A stretch of 64,000 nt of DNA from Mesorhizobium sp. B2-1-8 (lineage in GTDB: Bacteria; Pseudomonadota; Alphaproteobacteria; Rhizobiales; Rhizobiaceae). The notes under the pieces were generated by a model. It was given only the letters and a program-made list of their open reading frames with translations. It did no database searches and was not told the DNA's origin. Each line of letters starts with the position of its first letter. The first letter of the stretch is position 1. Positions 9,689 to 18,755 of this stretch are shown one piece after another. Position numbers and translations under genes: made by a program. The stretch spans positions 1,601,001 through 1,665,000 of the forward strand of contig NZ_CP083952.1 in the NCBI RefSeq assembly GCF_006442545.2, written 5' to 3'.

Positions 9689-10726
9689 TCAGCCTTTGAG
9701 CGTCACGCCGCCGGTCATGGTGCGCGATCCTCTTTCGCCGATCGCGAAGACATGGACGTTGAAGGCCTTTGAGCCGCGGAAGCCTGCGTCCCTCGGTTCG
9801 ATCTCGACGGTGATCTCGGTTATCTGGCGCGGCTGCAGTGAAAGCGTTCTTGGAACGATCCTGACCGACCAGTCGTCCGGAACGGGAAACCGGCCATAGG
9901 CCTGTTCCTCGAGCGCCTTGGCCCAGCGCGCCTTGCTCTCGGCGAGCCGCGGCTGCGGGGTGTCCGTGCGCTCGTCTCGACCTTGGCCGCGCGGGGCACA
10001 TGGCTGCAGCTTCGGCAGGCCGTAGCAGTCCGCCTCGATCTGGAAACGCCGGACGACCGAGGCCTCGTTGCGGACGCTGAAGACGAACTTCGCCGGGGAG
10101 CGCGTCTCGGCAATGTTGACGTTCTTCTGGCCAAGGTTGTTGCTGGGGTTGGCGTCATCGCCCCAGGAAAGCTGTGCCTGAAGGCAATAATGGCCGCCGG
10201 TGGCGGGCGTGGTCCAGCTGAACTCGGCGTAGGCAGGGCAATCGATCGTGCCCTTGGCCCCGAGATTGACGGCGGCGTTGGCGATCGGACGGGAAACGGT
10301 CTGTGTGCCGAAGGACAGGTAGGACAGCGCCACGCCAACGCCGACGGCGGGCGCATCATAGGATCCGTTCCAGACACGCACGCGAACGCGATAGGTGCGA
10401 GAGGCCTGGAGCGCACCGATGACTGGTGCGGCGCCGTCGAAAATGTCGATGTCGGGATTGTCCCAGGTGACCGCGAGACCCTGCGCCATCAGATAGTACT
10501 GGGCATAGAGAAGAGGATCGGCGCGCTTGTAGATGTCGGGCGGCAGCTGGATACAGCAATCGTTCTGCGCCGGGCTCGGCAGCCGCTGGCGCTTGGCCAG
10601 CCGGCACACCAGCATGCGAATCGTCGCAAACAGCATCTTCAGCCCGACGGCAAGACGCTTCCAGAATTCGGCGGCGAACAACAGCAGTGCCGCGGTTCTG
10701 ACGTGATTGACCAGAGATCCTGCCAT
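9689..10726 (-). CDS. Uncharacterised protein with CARDB-like beta-sandwich, N-terminal hydrophobic segment
   Basis: A 345-residue protein of unknown function. Residues 1-40 are basic and hydrophobic (MAGSLVNHVRTAALLLF, then LKMLFATIRMLVCRLAKR), suggesting an inner-membrane anchor. Residues about 75-215 look like a CARDB or DUF11-type immunoglobulin-like domain: PDIDIFDGAAP, then VRVRVWNGSYDAP, then HYCLQAQLSWGDDANPSNN. A second beta-rich region follows (RIVPRTLSLQPRQITEITVE), as in ASPM/SPD2 or adhesin modules. ATG 10726 is preferred over an upstream in-frame start at 10849 because the added residues look non-coding. It forms a two-gene unit with the glycine-zipper gene. Confidence 0.75.
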   Translation of the reverse strand: MAGSLVNHVRTAALLLFAAEFWKRLAVGLKMLFATIRMLVCRLAKRQRLPSPAQNDCCIQLPPDIYKRADPLLYAQYYLMAQGLAVTWDNPDIDIFDGAAPVIGALQASRTYRVRVRVWNGSYDAPAVGVGVALSYLSFGTQTVSRPIANAAVNLGAKGTIDCPAYAEFSWTTPATGGHYCLQAQLSWGDDANPSNNLGQKNVNIAETRSPAKFVFSVRNEASVVRRFQIEADCYGLPKLQPCAPRGQGRDERTDTPQPRLAESKARWAKALEEQAYGRFPVPDDWSVRIVPRTLSLQPRQITEITVEIEPRDAGFRGSKAFNVHVFAIGERGSRTMTGGVTLKG

Positions 10727-10799
10727 GTCGTGTTTCCCACGCCGAGAGGACGCAACGGTAGTGATTTCCTGGCGGACGTGTCCCCGCCGGTTCTCCCGG

Positions 10800-10937
10800 C
10801 TATTTCTTCGGTGATCCCTGTCTTCTGTAGAAGTAGATGGCGGCGACAAAGACTATGGCCGCAATGACAAGGCCGCTCTCGAAAGTTCCCGAGCCATTGT
10901 CGGGAGAAAATCCAAAAATGCGTTCAATGAAATCCAT
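10800..10937 (-). CDS. 45-residue single-span membrane peptide
   Basis: A short reading frame encodes 45 residues beginning MDFIERIFGFSPDNGSG. Residues 22-37 (GLVIAAIVFVAAIYFY) form one transmembrane helix, followed by a basic tail RRQGSPKK. The purine-rich Shine-Dalgarno GGAGGGAGG lies 5-14 bases upstream of ATG 10937, which is the main reason to call it. I have a recollection of very similar small proteins in Mesorhizobium, but that is not verified. It lies 73 bases upstream of the beta-sandwich gene and is divergent from the sigma factor gene. Confidence 0.7.
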   Translation of the reverse strand: MDFIERIFGFSPDNGSGTFESGLVIAAIVFVAAIYFYRRQGSPKK

Positions 10938-11119
10938 TTCGGCCTCCCTCCGATCCTTGACGCTACAGAAGGGTTTACCTTACGTCAATCAAAGCTTGGC
11001 CCGCGCTGTTCCCAACGCTCGGGCCGGGAACCAGGGAACCCGTCGGGGAATTTCGCGGGCCATCGGCAAACTTTCGTGATTTGCCCGCAGTTTGGCTTGG
11101 ACATTATTTCGCCGGCCAC

Positions 11120-11145
11120 GTAACAAATCGGTGCCGAGGCGCGAA
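11120..11145 (+). promoter_or_regulatory. SigF-type ECF promoter for the sigma/anti-sigma operon
   Basis: GTAACA at 11120-11125 and CGAA at 11142-11145 are separated by exactly 16 bases. This fits the GTAACC-N16-CGAA promoter recognised by Caulobacter SigF, with one mismatch. It ends 19 bases before the GTG start of the sigma factor gene, so the transcript would have a very short leader and the operon would be autoregulated. Confidence 0.7.
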
Positions 11146-11164
11146 GATCGGGGAGTGAACTCTT

Positions 11165-11716
11165 GTGAGCGGCAAGGACGAGGCCGAGCTTTCCCGGCTG
11201 ATGCGGGCCGCGATCGCGGGAGATGAAAAGGCCTATGCCGACTTTCTCCACCGGATTGCCGCGCTGATCCGCGGCTTTGCCAGGCGCAAGATCGTGCAGG
11301 GCGGGGTCGACCCCGAGGATGTCGTGCAGGAAACCTTGCTGGCCATTCATGTGAAACGACACACCTGGCGCCAGGACGCGCCGGTGCTGCCCTGGATCTA
11401 TGCGATTGCCCGTTTCAAGCTGATCGACGCGTTCCGGCGGCGCGGGCGGCGCATTGAAATCGATGTCGACGACATCGCCGAGACTTTTGCCGAGCCGGAA
11501 ACCGAGACGGTCAGCGAGCGCGACATCAACCGGGCGCTCGACGGGCTGCCGCCGGCACAGCGTTCCGTGGTTTCGGCCGTGTCCGTCGAGGGCCGCTCGA
11601 TCGGCGAGACGGCGGCGAAGTTCGGCATCAGCGAGACGGCGGTGCGTGTGTCGCTGCACCGGGGACTCACCGCCATAGCCAAGCGATTCGGACAGGGGCG
11701 GTTCGGGCGGGAATGA
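11165..11716 (+). CDS. sigF: ECF RNA polymerase sigma factor, SigF-like
   Basis: A 183-residue extracytoplasmic-function sigma factor. Sigma region 2 spans about residues 20-85 (VDPEDVVQETLLAIHVKRHTW, then IARFKLIDAFRRR) and region 4 about 120-175 (INRALDGLPPAQRSVV, then SIGETAAKFGISETAVRVSL). The GTG start at 11165 sits just after the promoter and a GGGGAG Shine-Dalgarno. The next gene encodes an NrsF-type membrane protein one base downstream, which is the partner of SigF in Caulobacter and of its relatives in other alphaproteobacteria. There the system responds to heavy-metal or oxidative stress; that role is inferred here. Confidence 0.88.
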   Translation: MSGKDEAELSRLMRAAIAGDEKAYADFLHRIAALIRGFARRKIVQGGVDPEDVVQETLLAIHVKRHTWRQDAPVLPWIYAIARFKLIDAFRRRGRRIEIDVDDIAETFAEPETETVSERDINRALDGLPPAQRSVVSAVSVEGRSIGETAAKFGISETAVRVSLHRGLTAIAKRFGQGRFGRE

Positions 11717-11717
11717 C

Positions 11718-12356
11718 ATGAAGACCGATGATCTCATCAAGGCGCTCGACGCCGATACCCGCAGCAAAGTCATGCCATTGCGCTCCGCCTGGTGGCTGGC
11801 GGCTGGCGCGGCCGTCGTCGTCGCGGCCGCTGTTTTCATGATGACGATCGGGCCGCGCCCCGACTTCATGGCGGCCGCGCACACGATGCGCTTCCTGTCC
11901 AAGTTTGTTTTCACCATCGTGCTCGCCATCAGCGCCTTCGCCCTGATCCGAGCCCTGTCGACGCCGGGTGCGGCGACAGGCCGGGCAATGGCGGCAATGA
12001 TCGCCGCGCCGCTGCTGGTCGCGGTGGCGGTGGTGCTGGAGCTCTTCGCGGTGCCGCAGGCGCTGTGGGGCACGCGCATGATCGGCTCTAACATGATGAT
12101 CTGCATGAGCTTCATCCCGCTGATCGGCATCGGCCCGTTGGCCATCTTCCTGTGGATGCTGCGCTATGGCGCGCCGACGCGGCCGGTGCTTGCCGGCGCG
12201 GTCGCGGGGTTGCTTGCCGGCGGGCTGGCGGCGACCTTCTATGCCGCGCACTGCTTCGACGATTCTCCGCTTTTCGTTGCCACCTGGTACACGATCGCCA
12301 TCGCGGCTCTCGCTTTGCTTGGCGCGCTCGGGGGGCGGTTTTTCGTGCGCTGGTAG
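11718..12356 (+). CDS. nrsF: NrsF-family membrane anti-sigma factor (DUF1109)
   Basis: A 212-residue protein with about six transmembrane segments and a short cytosolic N-terminus (MKTDDLIKALDADTRSK) that would bind the sigma factor. Two cysteines sit at residues 129 (MMICMSF) and 179 (AAHCFDD); a conserved cysteine pair at these places is a hallmark of NrsF and is needed for signal sensing in the characterised homologue. It begins one base after the sigma gene stop, so translation is coupled. It probably holds the sigma factor inactive at the membrane. Confidence 0.85.
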   Translation: MKTDDLIKALDADTRSKVMPLRSAWWLAAGAAVVVAAAVFMMTIGPRPDFMAAAHTMRFLSKFVFTIVLAISAFALIRALSTPGAATGRAMAAMIAAPLLVAVAVVLELFAVPQALWGTRMIGSNMMICMSFIPLIGIGPLAIFLWMLRYGAPTRPVLAGAVAGLLAGGLAATFYAAHCFDDSPLFVATWYTIAIAALALLGALGGRFFVRW

Positions 12357-12439
12357 CAGGATACCCGCGCCCGGTGAATACCGATCCTTAATCATGCCGG
12401 CAGTTTGCCGGTTTCCCATGTCGCCGGTGCCTGCAGCGC

Positions 12440-13009
12440 CAGCTTGCCCATGCCGCCGCCCATGATGCGCTGACCGGGCTTGCCAATCACTCGAGCTTCA
12501 TCCGCGCCATGGAGGGATTGGTCGATCAGGCGCGCAAGGACTGCACGACGGCTGGAGACCGCCATCAGTTCATGTTCATCGACCTTGACCATTTCAAGCG
12601 GGTCAACGACACGGGCGGTCACGCTACGGGAGACGCCCTGCTGAAGCGGGTCGCGGAGGCGTTGCGCGGCGTGCTTGGTTCTGAAGACATCGTTGCGCGC
12701 CTGGGTGGCGACGAATTCGTTGTTATCCTGAAGTCCGGTTCGGCCGCTGGCGCGAGGATCGCGGCGCGCTCGATCATCGATGCGATAGCCGGCCTCAGCT
12801 TCACCTGGGAGGGGTGGCCGCATGCAATCGGCGCCAGCATCGGGCTGACGGCCATCTGCGCCAATTGCGGCGAAGTCGACGAGATCATCGCAAGGGCCGA
12901 CGCCGCCTGCTATGCGGCCAAGGCGGCCGGCTGCGGATGCGTTTCGGTGGCGCTGGACGGCAAGATCGACAAGTCAGAATCGCCCAAGCAGCTCGCCGCG
13001 GCCTCGTGA
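12440..13009 (+). pseudogene. Truncated diguanylate cyclase (GGDEF domain without N-terminus)
   Basis: The frame contains an almost complete GGDEF domain: DALTGLANHSSF, then FMFIDLDHFKRVNDTGGH, then ARLGGDEFVV. It synthesises c-di-GMP in intact relatives. The frame is open only from a stop at 12389-12391 and has no usable start before the DALTGL motif; the first ATG (12509) would remove the beginning of the domain. Only 83 bases separate the domain from the nrsF stop, so the sensory N-terminus is missing. The inhibitory RxxD site is not present. I read it as a remnant; a shortened protein from ATG 12509 (166 residues) is possible but probably inactive. Confidence 0.7.
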
Positions 13010-13018
13010 GCGGACGCG

Positions 13019-13897
<879 letters not shown>

Positions 13898-14042
13898 TAC
13901 CCAATCCCGTCCGGAGCGTTTTTCGCCAGAATCGCGAACCGCCCCATCTCCTTGTTTTCCAGCAGTTCCCGGCGCAAAAACCCCTGCGCACTGCCGCTGG
14001 AATTGCTCTCAGCCTTGTGGGCTGCTTATTGTGCGATGCAAA

Positions 14043-14076
14043 CTAAAAGGGCGGGGTGACTTCGTCTACCCCACCC
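14043..14076 (-). terminator. Rho-independent terminator of etfBA
   Basis: On the minus strand a 9-base-pair stem (GGGTGGGGT with ACCCCGCCC, including one G-U pair) with a 10-base loop is followed by TTTTAGTTT. It lies about 30 bases after the etfA stop. Confidence 0.7.
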
Positions 14077-14106
14077 CTAGCAATTTAATACGGTTGCGCG
14101 GAAGCG

Positions 14107-15036
14107 TCAAAGTGCCTTCTGCAACTCCGGCAGGATGACGAAGAGGTCGCCGACCAGGCCGTAGTCGGCAACCTGGAAGATCGGTGCCTCCTCGTCCTTG
14201 TTGATGGCGACGATGACCTTGCTGTCCTTCATGCCGGCAAGGTGCTGGATGGCGCCGGAGATGCCGACCGCGATGTAGAGATCGGGGGCGACGACCTTGC
14301 CCGTCTGGCCGACCTGCCAGTCGTTCGGCGCATAGCCGGCGTCCACTGCAGCGCGGGAGGCGCCGACGGCGGCACCGAGCTTGTCGGCGACCGGCAGGAT
14401 GACCTCCTGGAATTTTTCCGAGGAACCGAGCGCGCGACCGCCCGAGATGATGATCTTGGCCGAGGTCAGCTCCGGACGGTCGGTCTCCGACAGCTTGTTC
14501 TCGACGAAGGTGGACAGGCCGGGATTGGCCGCCGCATGAACCGTCTCGACCGAAGCCGAGCCGCCCTCGGGTGCCGCCTGGAAGGAGGCGGTGCGCACGG
14601 TGATGACCTTCTTGGCGTCGCTCGACTGCACCGTCTGGATGGCGTTGCCGGCATAGATCGGACGCTTGAAGGTGTCCGGCGAGACCACTTCGATGATCTC
14701 GGAGACCTGCGCGACATCGAGGAGTGCCGCCACGCGCGGCGCGACGTTCTTGCCGGCGGATGTCGCCGGCGCGATGATCGTGTCGTAGGCGCCAGCCAGC
14801 GAGACGACCAGTGCCGCCGTCGGCTCGGCTAGGCGCTCGGCGAGTTCGTCGGCTTCGGCGAGCAGCACCTTGCCGACGCCCTTCAGTTTCGCCGCTGCGT
14901 CGGCAGCAGCCTTGGCGCCTTTGCCGGCCACCAGCACATGGACTTCCGAGCCGATCTGCAGGGCGGCCGAAAGCGCCTTGGCGGTCTGGTCGGAAAGCAT
15001 GGCGTTATCGTGTTCGGCGATGAGGAGAATTGCCAT
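14107..15036 (-). CDS. etfA: Electron transfer flavoprotein alpha subunit
   Basis: A 309-residue FAD-binding subunit of the soluble ETF heterodimer, which carries electrons from acyl-CoA dehydrogenases to ETF-ubiquinone oxidoreductase. The N-terminal domain starts [14 protein letters not shown]. The C-terminal FAD-binding signature is clear: [12 protein letters not shown], then [20 protein letters not shown], then [19 protein letters not shown]. It follows etfB after a 158-base gap holding a palindromic repeat, and precedes a terminator. Confidence 0.95.
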   Translation of the reverse strand: MAILLIAEHDNAMLSDQTAKALSAALQIGSEVHVLVAGKGAKAAADAAAKLKGVGKVLLAEADELAERLAEPTAALVVSLAGAYDTIIAPATSAGKNVAPRVAALLDVAQVSEIIEVVSPDTFKRPIYAGNAIQTVQSSDAKKVITVRTASFQAAPEGGSASVETVHAAANPGLSTFVENKLSETDRPELTSAKIIISGGRALGSSEKFQEVILPVADKLGAAVGASRAAVDAGYAPNDWQVGQTGKVVAPDLYIAVGISGAIQHLAGMKDSKVIVAINKDEEAPIFQVADYGLVGDLFVILPELQKAL

Positions 15037-15107
15037 TTGTTCTGTCCCTGACTTTCGTCTTCAAAGCTCCCTGAAATCCGGTCAGGCAGAGCCGAAAACG
15101 GTTGGTT

Positions 15108-15148
15108 TCGAGAACCGGAGCGGAGCGTACTTCAGTACGTCGCCTCGG
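15108..15148 (+). repeat. Dispersed intergenic palindromic repeat, copy 1
   Basis: The element begins TCGAGAACCGGAGCGGAGCG and continues into a small hairpin GTACT-tc-AGTAC. A diverged copy lies on the other strand at 23216-23258 (first 20 bases match with one difference, then GGAC-N6-GTCC). It sits inside the etfB-etfA operon gap. It resembles short dispersed repeats common in rhizobial genomes; naming the family would need a search. Confidence 0.6.
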
Positions 15149-15194
15149 CGAGCGCAGAGACCGGCCGTTTGCAGGCCGGCCTCATTGGATTTCC

Positions 15195-15944
15195 TTACAA
15201 AACGCCGGCTTCGTTCTTGAGCTTGTCGACCAGTTCGGCGACGCTCTTGACCTTGACGCCTGCCTTGCGGCCGCCCGGCTCCTCGGTCTTGATGACCTTG
15301 AGGCGCGGCTTGACGTCGGCGCCGTAATCGGCCGGGCTCTTCTCGTCCAGCGGCTTCTTCTTGGCTTTCATGATGTTGGGCAGCGAGGCATAGCGCGGCT
15401 GGTTGAGGCGAAGGTCGGCGGTGACGATCGCCGGCATCTTCAGCTCCACCGTCTGCAGGCCGCCGTCGACCTCGCGCGTCACCTTGGCATGGTCGCCCTC
15501 GAGCACGACCTTGGAAGCGAAGGTGCCCTGCGCCCAGCCAAGCAGGGCGGCCAGCATCTGACCGGTCTGGTTGGAATCGTCGTCGATCGCCTGCTTGCCG
15601 AGAATGACAAGGCCTGGCTTCTCCGCCTCGACCACGCCCTTCAGCACCTTGGCGACGCCGAGCGGCTCGGTCTGTTCGTCGGTCTTGACCAGGATGGCGC
15701 GGTCGGCGCCCATGGCGAGCGCGGTGCGCAGCGTTTCCTGCGCCTGCTGCGGGCCGATCGAGACGACGATGATCTCTTCGGCCTTGCCGGCTTCCTTGAT
15801 CCGGATCGCTTCCTCGACCGCGATCTCGTCGAACGGGTTCATCGCCATCTTGACGTTGGCGAGTTCCACCGCCGAACCATCGGCCTTCACGCGAACCTTC
15901 ACATTCGCGTCCACAACCCGCTTCACGGGCACAAGGATCTTCAT
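15195..15944 (-). CDS. etfB: Electron transfer flavoprotein beta subunit
   Basis: A 249-residue AMP-binding subunit of ETF. The start [20 protein letters not shown] is typical, and the family signature [20 protein letters not shown] lies near residue 45, with the adenylate-binding loop [20 protein letters not shown] near 120. An AGAGGTG Shine-Dalgarno precedes ATG 15944. It is the first gene of the etfBA operon. Confidence 0.95.
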   Translation of the reverse strand: MKILVPVKRVVDANVKVRVKADGSAVELANVKMAMNPFDEIAVEEAIRIKEAGKAEEIIVVSIGPQQAQETLRTALAMGADRAILVKTDEQTEPLGVAKVLKGVVEAEKPGLVILGKQAIDDDSNQTGQMLAALLGWAQGTFASKVVLEGDHAKVTREVDGGLQTVELKMPAIVTADLRLNQPRYASLPNIMKAKKKPLDEKSPADYGADVKPRLKVIKTEEPGGRKAGVKVKSVAELVDKLKNEAGVL

Positions 15945-16032
15945 TTGCCTGTCACCTCTTCACGCTAATCGGGCGCGCTATAGCAGCCTGCGCCCTTTCT
16001 GAGTTGTCGAAAGCCGACATTCCTGACTGAAT

Positions 16033-16058
16033 TCCGGCCAGACGGAATTCTGGCCGGA
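16033..16058. other. Perfect 9-bp hairpin without T-tract
   Basis: TCCGGCCAG and CTGGCCGGA pair perfectly around an 8-base loop, in the gap between the divergent ends of the etfB leader and the rhomboid gene tail (15945-16180). No run of T follows on either strand, so it may be a repeat or an mRNA 3'-end stabiliser for the rhomboid transcript rather than an intrinsic terminator. Confidence 0.4.
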
Positions 16059-16180
16059 TGGAAATTCTGGTCTTTGCCCGCCTTGGGGCTGCTCCTTAAC
16101 CGCCTTGGGCTGCGACGGAGACGTTTCCGTAATTGTGGCAACCCTTGTCGTCAATACGCTGGAAGCAAGCTCAAATCGGT

Positions 16181-16981
16181 TCAGTTTGGGCCAGAAGGGT
16201 TTCCGCGACCCCAGCGCGCCGCAGTGGTGGACGTTTCGGGCGTCGCCGGTTCGCCAACTGCCGGCTGCTGTTCGGGGGTCGGAACCACGGCATCCTCGTC
16301 AGCGGGGGCAAACAGCGGCACGCCGCGACTGCGCAGGACGAGCACCAGGACCGCGCCGGCAATGATGCCGCCGATGTGGCAGGCCCAGGAGATTTGATCC
16401 TCGCCACCGGCCGCGAACATGACGACCTGGAACGCCACCCACAGGACGAGCGGGATGAAGGCTGGAATGCGCAACGGGATGCGGGCAAAGGCAAGCACCC
16501 ACACCTTCACCCTGGGATAGAGGATCAGGTAGGCGACGACCACGCCGGCAATGGCGCCCGAGGCGCCGATCAGCGGCGCTTGCGAATCCCAGGCGACGAA
16601 CCCCTGGAAAGCGGCTCCGGCGATGGCGCACAGGAGATAGAAGATCAGGTAGCGGATGTGGCCGAGCGCGTCCTCGACATTGTCACCGAACACCCAAAGG
16701 AACAGCATGTTGCCGCCGAGATGGAAAATGTCGGCATGCAGGAAAGAGTAGGTGAGGTAGCTCAGGCTCTCGGGGATGATGACAAAGCGAGGGTCGAGCT
16801 CGGCCGTGTCGTGAACAACGGAGGGGATGAAGCCGAGGCCGAGCACGGCGGCATTGGTGAAGTTCTCGCCGCCGAGCGCCGTGGCGCAATAGACCACGGC
16901 GTTGGCGACGATCAGCCCGATCGTCACATATTGCAGCCTGATATGGCGCAATCTGTTGGTGTCGTAAAGCGGGATGAACAT
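16181..16981 (-). CDS. Rhomboid family intramembrane serine protease
   Basis: A 266-residue membrane protein with six to seven transmembrane segments. The catalytic serine lies in GASGAIAG (near residue 140) and the catalytic histidine in WACHIGGIIAG (near residue 203). Conserved HLGGNMLFLWVFGDNVED near residue 88 is the rhomboid HxxxN oxyanion segment. A disordered acidic and proline-rich C-terminal tail (about residues 222-266) follows. It would cleave membrane proteins within the bilayer; the substrate is unknown. It is 30 bases downstream of the cobalamin adenosyltransferase gene. Confidence 0.9.
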   Translation of the reverse strand: MFIPLYDTNRLRHIRLQYVTIGLIVANAVVYCATALGGENFTNAAVLGLGFIPSVVHDTAELDPRFVIIPESLSYLTYSFLHADIFHLGGNMLFLWVFGDNVEDALGHIRYLIFYLLCAIAGAAFQGFVAWDSQAPLIGASGAIAGVVVAYLILYPRVKVWVLAFARIPLRIPAFIPLVLWVAFQVVMFAAGGEDQISWACHIGGIIAGAVLVLVLRSRGVPLFAPADEDAVVPTPEQQPAVGEPATPETSTTAARWGRGNPSGPN

Positions 16982-17011
16982 TTGTCGTCGGCCCCCCGCC
17001 TTTCGGTCCGT

Positions 17012-17593
17012 TCAGCGGTTCTTGCCGGGAACCCATAGCACGTCGGCATTTCCATTGTCATTGACCGCCCGGGCGGCGACAAACAGGAAATCCGAGACGC
17101 GGTTGATGTATTTCAGCCCGTCGCGGTTGACGTGTTCGGCCGGGTCCTGAGCCAGGGCCACCATCAGCCGCTCGGCTCGCCTGGCCACGGTGCGGGCGAG
17201 ATGGAGGGCAGCCGCCGCCGGCGTGCCGCCGTTCAGCACGAAGGATTTCAGCGGCTGGAGGTGCTTGTTGAGGAGGTCGATGTCGTGCTCGACACGGTCG
17301 GTCTGCGCGGCAACGATGCGCAACGGCTCGTAGCCAAGCGGCTTGCCGTCATCAGGCACGGCGAGATCGGCGCCGAGGTCGAAAAGGTCGTTCTGGATGC
17401 GGGCAAGCATGGCGTCGATCGCCTGATAATTCTGTGCGGTGTGCACGCGAGCCATGCCGATGCAGGCATTGGCTTCGTCGACCGTGCCATAGGCATCCAC
17501 CCTGAGATCGGATTTCAGCCGCCGCTCACCAGTGCCGAGGCCGGTTGTGCCGTCGTCTCCGGTACGGGTGTAGATCTTGTTGAGCTTGACCAC
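17012..17593 (-). CDS. Cob(I)alamin adenosyltransferase, PduO type
   Basis: A 193-residue cytosolic enzyme that transfers adenosyl from ATP to cob(I)alamin to make coenzyme B12. The ATP-binding N-terminus KIYTRTGDDGTTGLGTGERR (residues 6-25) is diagnostic, and the helix VARRAERLMVAL and the motif INRVSDFLFVAAR match the C-terminal signature R-x-SD. It belongs to the PduO/ATR family, not to the CobA/BtuR family. It follows a HIG1-like membrane gene after 18 bases and precedes the rhomboid gene, so the three are probably cotranscribed. Confidence 0.93.
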   Translation of the reverse strand: MVKLNKIYTRTGDDGTTGLGTGERRLKSDLRVDAYGTVDEANACIGMARVHTAQNYQAIDAMLARIQNDLFDLGADLAVPDDGKPLGYEPLRIVAAQTDRVEHDIDLLNKHLQPLKSFVLNGGTPAAAALHLARTVARRAERLMVALAQDPAEHVNRDGLKYINRVSDFLFVAARAVNDNGNADVLWVPGKNR

Positions 17594-17611
17594 ATCGCCT
17601 CCCGAAAGGCC

Positions 17612-17803
17612 TCACTTGCGGGTGAAATACACGGCCAGCAGGATCAGCGCCAGCGCCACCGCCTGCAGCAGAACACGGGTCTGCATCAACTTGTTGGAGG
17701 TCATACCGGAGCCGCCGCGCATCATGTTGATGAGGCCCCTGATCAGCACGACCACCACGGCGGCCATGACCAATATGGCAAGGATCTTGAAGACGGTGGT
17801 CAT
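17612..17803 (-). CDS. Twin-transmembrane protein with HIG1-like motif
   Basis: A 63-residue protein with two transmembrane helices (residues 5-27 and 42-60). Between them is SNKLMQTRVLLQAVAL, which matches the RVxxQ core of the HIG1 (hypoxia-induced) domain known from mitochondrial respiratory supercomplex factors. Bacterial members with this layout occur next to cobalamin adenosyltransferase in Rhizobiales. A respiratory-chain role is inferred from the motif only. Confidence 0.8.
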   Translation of the reverse strand: MTTVFKILAILVMAAVVVVLIRGLINMMRGGSGMTSNKLMQTRVLLQAVALALILLAVYFTRK

Positions 17804-17830
17804 TTTTTGCGTTTCCAGTTCTTTTCTTGT

Positions 17831-18697
17831 TCAGGCGCGCTTGGCGAGCAGGCGGTGGAGCATCGTTGCCGGCAGGATGCGTTTGAGCATGGTACCGATC
17901 TTGGCCGACATTGTTACCACATAGTGCGGGCGTGGGCGCCGCGACAGAAGTGCGTGGCAAAGCACCTTGTGGACCACTTCCGGCCCGGGCTTCAGGGCCG
18001 ATTGACTGCCGCCGGCGCGCATGCGCTCCAGCTGCGCGACATAGTCGGCGCGATGCACGGAATTCTCGTGGTCGATATTCCCGAGGAACCAGGGCAGGCC
18101 ATTGCTGGCGATCTTCGATTTCACCGGCCCCGGCTCGATCAGCGAGACATGGATGCCGCTGCCGGCCAGTTCCTGGCGCTGGCAGAGCATCAAGGCCTCC
18201 AAGGCATGCTTGGACGCCGAATAGGCGCCGCGGAAGCGCACCGGCACGAGACCCAGGATCGATGAGCAATGGACGAGGCGGCCGTGGCCCTGGCGGCGCA
18301 TCACCGGGACCAGACGGCGGGTCAGGTCGTGCCAGCCGAAGAAATTGGCCTCGAACTGCTCCTTGAGCGCCGCAACGGGCAGATCCTCGACGGCGCCTGC
18401 CTGCGCGTAGGCGCCATTGTTGAACAGCGCGTCGAGCTTGCCGCCGGTGCGGTCGAGCACTGCGGTCACCAGGGCGGCGATCGATGCCGGTTCAGTGTAA
18501 TCGAGATAGAAAGCCTCGATTCCGTCCGCTTCGAGTGCGGCGATGTCTTGCGGCTTGCGCGCCGTCGCGAACACCCGCCAGCCCTCGGCCTTCAATGCAC
18601 GGGCGCAATAGGCGCCTATGCCGGAAGACGCACCGGTGACGATGATGGTGCGCAACTCTGCCGCTGGAGAATTCGAGGTCTGACGAAGGGTTGCCAT
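17831..18697 (-). CDS. Short-chain dehydrogenase/reductase
   Basis: A 288-residue NAD(P)-dependent oxidoreductase. The cofactor motif TGASSGIGAYCARAL lies near residue 22, the NNGAYAQ segment near 94 (variant of NNAG), and the catalytic Ser-Tyr-Lys as HCSSILG and YSASKHALEAL near 145-165. The C-terminal part is typical of the retinol-dehydrogenase-like classical SDRs. ATG 18697 (MATLRQTS) is chosen; ATG 18706 is also possible because GGGAAGGG lies just before it. The substrate cannot be told. It is divergent from the yihY gene. Confidence 0.85.
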   Translation of the reverse strand: MATLRQTSNSPAAELRTIIVTGASSGIGAYCARALKAEGWRVFATARKPQDIAALEADGIEAFYLDYTEPASIAALVTAVLDRTGGKLDALFNNGAYAQAGAVEDLPVAALKEQFEANFFGWHDLTRRLVPVMRRQGHGRLVHCSSILGLVPVRFRGAYSASKHALEALMLCQRQELAGSGIHVSLIEPGPVKSKIASNGLPWFLGNIDHENSVHRADYVAQLERMRAGGSQSALKPGPEVVHKVLCHALLSRRPRPHYVVTMSAKIGTMLKRILPATMLHRLLAKRA

Positions 18698-18755
18698 TTG
18701 CAGCATTCCCTTCCCATATTCGCGGCGTCGAGACAATCGAAGGGAGCGCGCGTTC

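Noticed and set aside
10938..11000. ECF-type promoter on the minus strand for the 45-residue peptide
   Set aside because: A GGGAAC hexamer and a GTAAGG/CGTC pair are present, but neither has the right partner and spacing for SigF or EcfG.
15945..16180. Short open frames in the etfB-rhomboid gap
   Set aside because: No Shine-Dalgarno, no transmembrane or family features; the gap is explained by the hairpin and the etfB leader.
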